A stretch of DNA of 64,000 bases, taken from contig JAZBQD010000017.1 in assembly GCA_036583965.1 (NCBI GenBank), forward strand, positions 24,524,385 through 24,588,384. The letters are read 5' to 3'. Under the pieces are notes generated by a model. That model did not search any database and was not told the origin of the DNA. It worked only from the letters and a program-made list of their open reading frames with translations. Positions 60,541 through 64,000 of this stretch are shown piece by piece. Position 1 is the first letter of the stretch; the number at the start of each line of letters is the position of its first letter. Both the position numbers and the translations under genes were made by a program. Source of the DNA: Prunella strophiata. Lineage: Eukaryota > Chordata > Aves > Passeriformes > Prunellidae.

Positions 60541-63500
60541 CCAAACTGAAAAAGTAAAGCTGTTATTTGGATACTTCAAGCAGCTGAGAAGATCTATGGA
60601 TACAGAAATATTCCCCTTTCTCCTAGAAGAGACTGAGGTAGTTATTCTTATGTGATGACAAAACATCTGCTGAATGCCTTATGTGCACTGTTACTGTCAA
60701 CAGGTGAAGTGAGAAAACAAGACCTGGAATTTTCAAGACCCTCCATGAATTCTTGCTTGTCACTGCATTTTTAGGAAATATTTAATTTCCTCCGGGGTTT
60801 AAATTACAGCTTCAAAGAGTCCAAGAAATTGTTCAAGGAAGTTCAAATGAAGTCATGACAAATCAACTTGTCAAAAATAGCATCTTGGAATAACAATTCT
60901 TGCACTGATTCAGGCAGAAACGCCTCTGTCTCCATCTTTGGGATCCATGCCTTCAATAAAGTTCTGGAATAAGCCATTTGTCTTATTCACAAGTTGAAAT
61001 TAACCTCACTAGAAGTCAAATAAATAATGGTGCCAGTATGAAGGCATACTTGCTGCTCTGTATAATTTACTTCTCATAAATATTTTCTCATTCAGAAGAA
61101 TACACAATATTTATGGAAAATTAGTAAGAAATGTGAATTACATTTGTGGTTTTCTTATCTTCTAATGTTCTTTACAAGGTTGAGGAGACATGAAAAACAC
61201 TGATTGTGTTGCAGAAAAATATGGAGAATTAATTCATTCCAACAGCACACAAGTAGTATTTTCACAATTGTTCTATTGCTGCTGTAGTGAAAATAGTGGT
61301 CTCAAACAAAGTTATCCTTTAGCAGGTAAAATCCATAAAAGGACACCTTAATCTGTTTAAAGGTTGCAATAGCGGACCAAAGCTGTAAAGAATATAGCTC
61401 ACCTGATGGATAAAAGTTTTCACAGTACCAGAGGATATCTGAGTGGGAGAAATGAGTAGACATCAAGAAACTTTTCCCACTAAAATAAATGGTTCTCTTT
61501 AGTTGCAAACAACTAAAATTACAATATGCAGAATATATACTGTAGTTCACTGTGTCACCAACATTTTTCAGTGTTCAGATAAGGTATAAATATTAAATTA
61601 CTTTTATTTCCAATTGCAGTTTTGTTGCCAAATATAAAATATTTAACCATGAAGGCAGTCATTAGTCTCCTCCTGTTGTTGTCCGATTAGTTCTTATAAT
61701 ATTAAACAGAAATTCATTATACCCCTCCATATCACAAGTCCAGCTAGAGGAGATAACTGGCTGATAAAATATCTCTGAGAACAGTTATAAATTACTCACT
61801 TTAAAAGAATAATAATGCAGCTATGCAAAGCTGACTAAATCCTCTATATATTTCATATAACTTACTTAGAAATATGCAGCAATTTACAGTCAATAATCTT
61901 CACTGTCAAGCTGCTGTTTCCCAATTTTTTTGCACAGAAACTTACTTCTGAAATGCAAATGTTTAATTTGTTTTTAATGGTGACAATTTTCTTTCACTAG
62001 ATCTGTCTCCATTATTTTCTCCATTTTTTATGGCTAAAAAGTAATTATCTTTTCAAGAACTTTCTTTGTCCTTCCTCCTGTATTTTATTTCCCTCTTTAA
62101 AAACACAAGCTTCAGCAAGACCCACTATAAGAGCAGACCTCAGCCATTTCCTCTTGGCATAGATGTTCCAAAATTTGAGGGCTCAAGTGCAAGGGAAGAA
62201 TCTGGTACTAACCTGACCCTCTGGGGCATTTTATGAATGTATGAATAACTGAAAAGCAATGTATCTTGCCTTGGTTTGCAGTAAACAGCAGGGGGTGGGA
62301 AGCATTGCATAGCAGGAATTCAGGCATTTTATGACTCTGTGATTCACATACTGTTGTGGGAGGAAAAACCAAACAAACACAAAACAAAACAAAACCAAAA
62401 CAAAACAAAACCAAACAACACTCTTTGGATAACTTTGAACAGTGGCCTCTGCATTTGTTCCTTACACTGTGATGAAAATATCCTTCAAATCAAATAATAA
62501 TAATACACTGATTTTTTATTATACGTTTGCCTCCATGAGTATCTAACGCCTGTGATATCTATAAAAACTTATCAAAAATGCATTAATTTTTTTTTCTTCT
62601 CTAGCCCAGCAATTAGTTGAAAATATCTGAAGAAATATAATTTTTTTCTCACATTAAATTTGGTCTAAGTAGTAAAAATATTGCATTATTGTTGTTGAAA
62701 TTTTCTCTGACATGCAATCATTCATCATCATGCAGATACAATGTCATGGCCTTTTGAAAGACCAGGCATAAGCAGGATTTGTCTTGAACATATTGACTTT
62801 TGGGACAGGAAAGGTGTGACTAGAAGAAAGGGTCCCACAGAGGTGGGACAGCACTGTTCTTAGCTGACTTTAATACTTTGACACTAGTGCTCAGTGCACC
62901 TGCATCAACTCCTCCCATGCTGATTCACTTCCTGGAGGACTCAGGAGGACTAGCTGCACATGCACAAACAATATGGCACAAAAGTTCCAGTTTGCATAGG
63001 AGGTGTGCACCAGGCTATCTATGAAAGGAAGTGAATTGTCCTCCTTGCTGTCATTTTCCTCTCTCTCTGTCTCGTTCTTTTCGTGGTCCCCAGATCTGGA
63101 CTCTCCATGCATCAGGACCAACACAGGATCTAAGGACAGGTGATCTTTTTTCTTCTCTTTATCTCTTTTATGCCTTATTTTTCTCTCCTCTCTTGCCTAA
63201 TCTTCACAAAGAGAGGCTATCATATTCTACTCCTCACTCTGTACTGAAGTTTCTTGTGAGGTTTGAGGGCTTGTTGGTGGTGTGAAGAATTCAACATCAG
63301 GTTGTGATATCAGGCCTAATCTTTACCTTTGTATGCATGCACAGGCACAAAACAAAGGTTCTTGACGACATCACAGAGATAAAGAAAGGGCAATAATGAT
63401 ATTAATTTTGCACTACTGAACAGGCACTACACTGACCTTCCCCAGTTTCCCTCCACCAGACTAATATTTCTTTCCCAACATTGGCAAGAGGGGAAAGCTT

Positions 63501-64000
63501 ATGTGGTGTTTGCTGCTCATACAGAGGTACTGTAAGAGGAGAGCACACCTAGATAGGAGTCATATAAAGCAGTACAGATAAGCAAACAGGATATTCCTGG
63601 TTAGAGCTGAGGTCTCAGGGATTGGACTTGAGTTGTGTGGCCCCTTTATTGAGTTAATGTATGCAAATTTATAGCTAAATTTTATGAAGTTCAGCAGGGA
63701 CAGGCTATGGAAATTTTAGAGGAAAATTAGGTTTGCTTTGGTATTTAAACCTGAACCTTAACAACATAGCTGCAATCAGATCCAGTTACATGGAACTAAT
63801 TCAAATCACCAGATGGAAACAAGTTTTAGTGGCCATGGGGAATTTGTATATTCCCTGTTCACATCCATATTTGGTGACTATGTCTGCCTTTTCATGACCA
63901 GGCAACATGGTGAAGTTTTGGAAGGGCCATGTGCTGAACTTGGCCTTTTATGATAATAACTTCTGCTGATAAGCATCCTACTTCTCTTCTTTGATCCTTT
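60541..64000. other. Intergenic, no gene supported
   Basis: AT-rich. It has a (CAAAA)n-like stretch at 62368-62416. The stretch 62880-63300 is richer in C and T, has a TATA-like CTATGAAAGG and a pyrimidine tract ending CCCCAG; it could be a decayed LTR or leader, but I see no termini. All frames are under 95 codons and unrecognised. Confidence 0.5.
62368..62416 (+). repeat. (CAAAA)n-like low-complexity stretch
   Basis: Imperfect CAAAA/CCAAAA pentamers. On the minus strand it gives a spurious F/V/L/C frame. Confidence 0.88.

Noticed and set aside
59963..60655. 230-codon plus-strand open frame
   Set aside because: It is antisense to a CR1 copy whose minus-strand translation shows RT motif B ([10 protein letters not shown]).

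Overview
This is AT-rich vertebrate nuclear DNA, almost certainly from a bird and probably a songbird. The main evidence is repeated copies of the avian CR1 LINE, several ending in its 3' stutter (ATTCTGTGATTCTGTG-like), plus solo LTRs of endogenous retroviruses that recur in passerine genomes. I see no intact host protein-coding gene, rRNA, tRNA, CRISPR array or bacterial-type operon. The open reading frames longer than about 120 codons lie in CR1 remnants (either strand) or in two simple-sequence arrays. The window is best read as intergenic or intronic 'gene-desert' sequence.

Layout. 1-453: minus-strand LTR, cut by the window edge. 480-2363: plus-strand CR1 with a recognisable but dead reverse transcriptase, split by a roughly 265-bp LTR-like insertion. 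4429-4831: complete solo LTR with a 4-bp target duplication. 4.8-16.9 kb: about 12 kb with almost no recognisable transposon, holding a near-pure A/T imperfect palindrome (13.1 kb) and two weak splice-like exon candidates. 16.9-18.1 kb: a second CR1. 22.3-28.3 kb: the most structured segment, with a minus-strand LTR, a plus-strand CR1 endonuclease-RT linker, an opposed CR1 3' end, a (CCCTT)n tract of about 226 bp, a perfect (GAGGAA)n array of about 729 bp, and a plus-strand LTR of the same broad family as the first. 31.5-32.8 kb: two CR1 copies end to end. 39.8-40.4 kb: another LTR. 47.4-48.8 kb: minus-strand CR1 3' end plus a separate endonuclease-domain remnant. 50.6 kb: old CR1. 52.3 kb: LTR fragment. 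59.4-60.5 kb: minus-strand CR1 with RT remnant. The other long stretches show no gene I can support.

No genes work together here. The content is layered retroelement insertions and simple-repeat expansion. The strongest signals are the uninterrupted hexamer array (about 121 units), the nearby CCCTT tract of opposite strand polarity between inverted LTRs, nested insertions, and parallel pentamer growth at the same internal site of two CR1 copies. Family names rest on recall of sequence patterns; I ran no database search.
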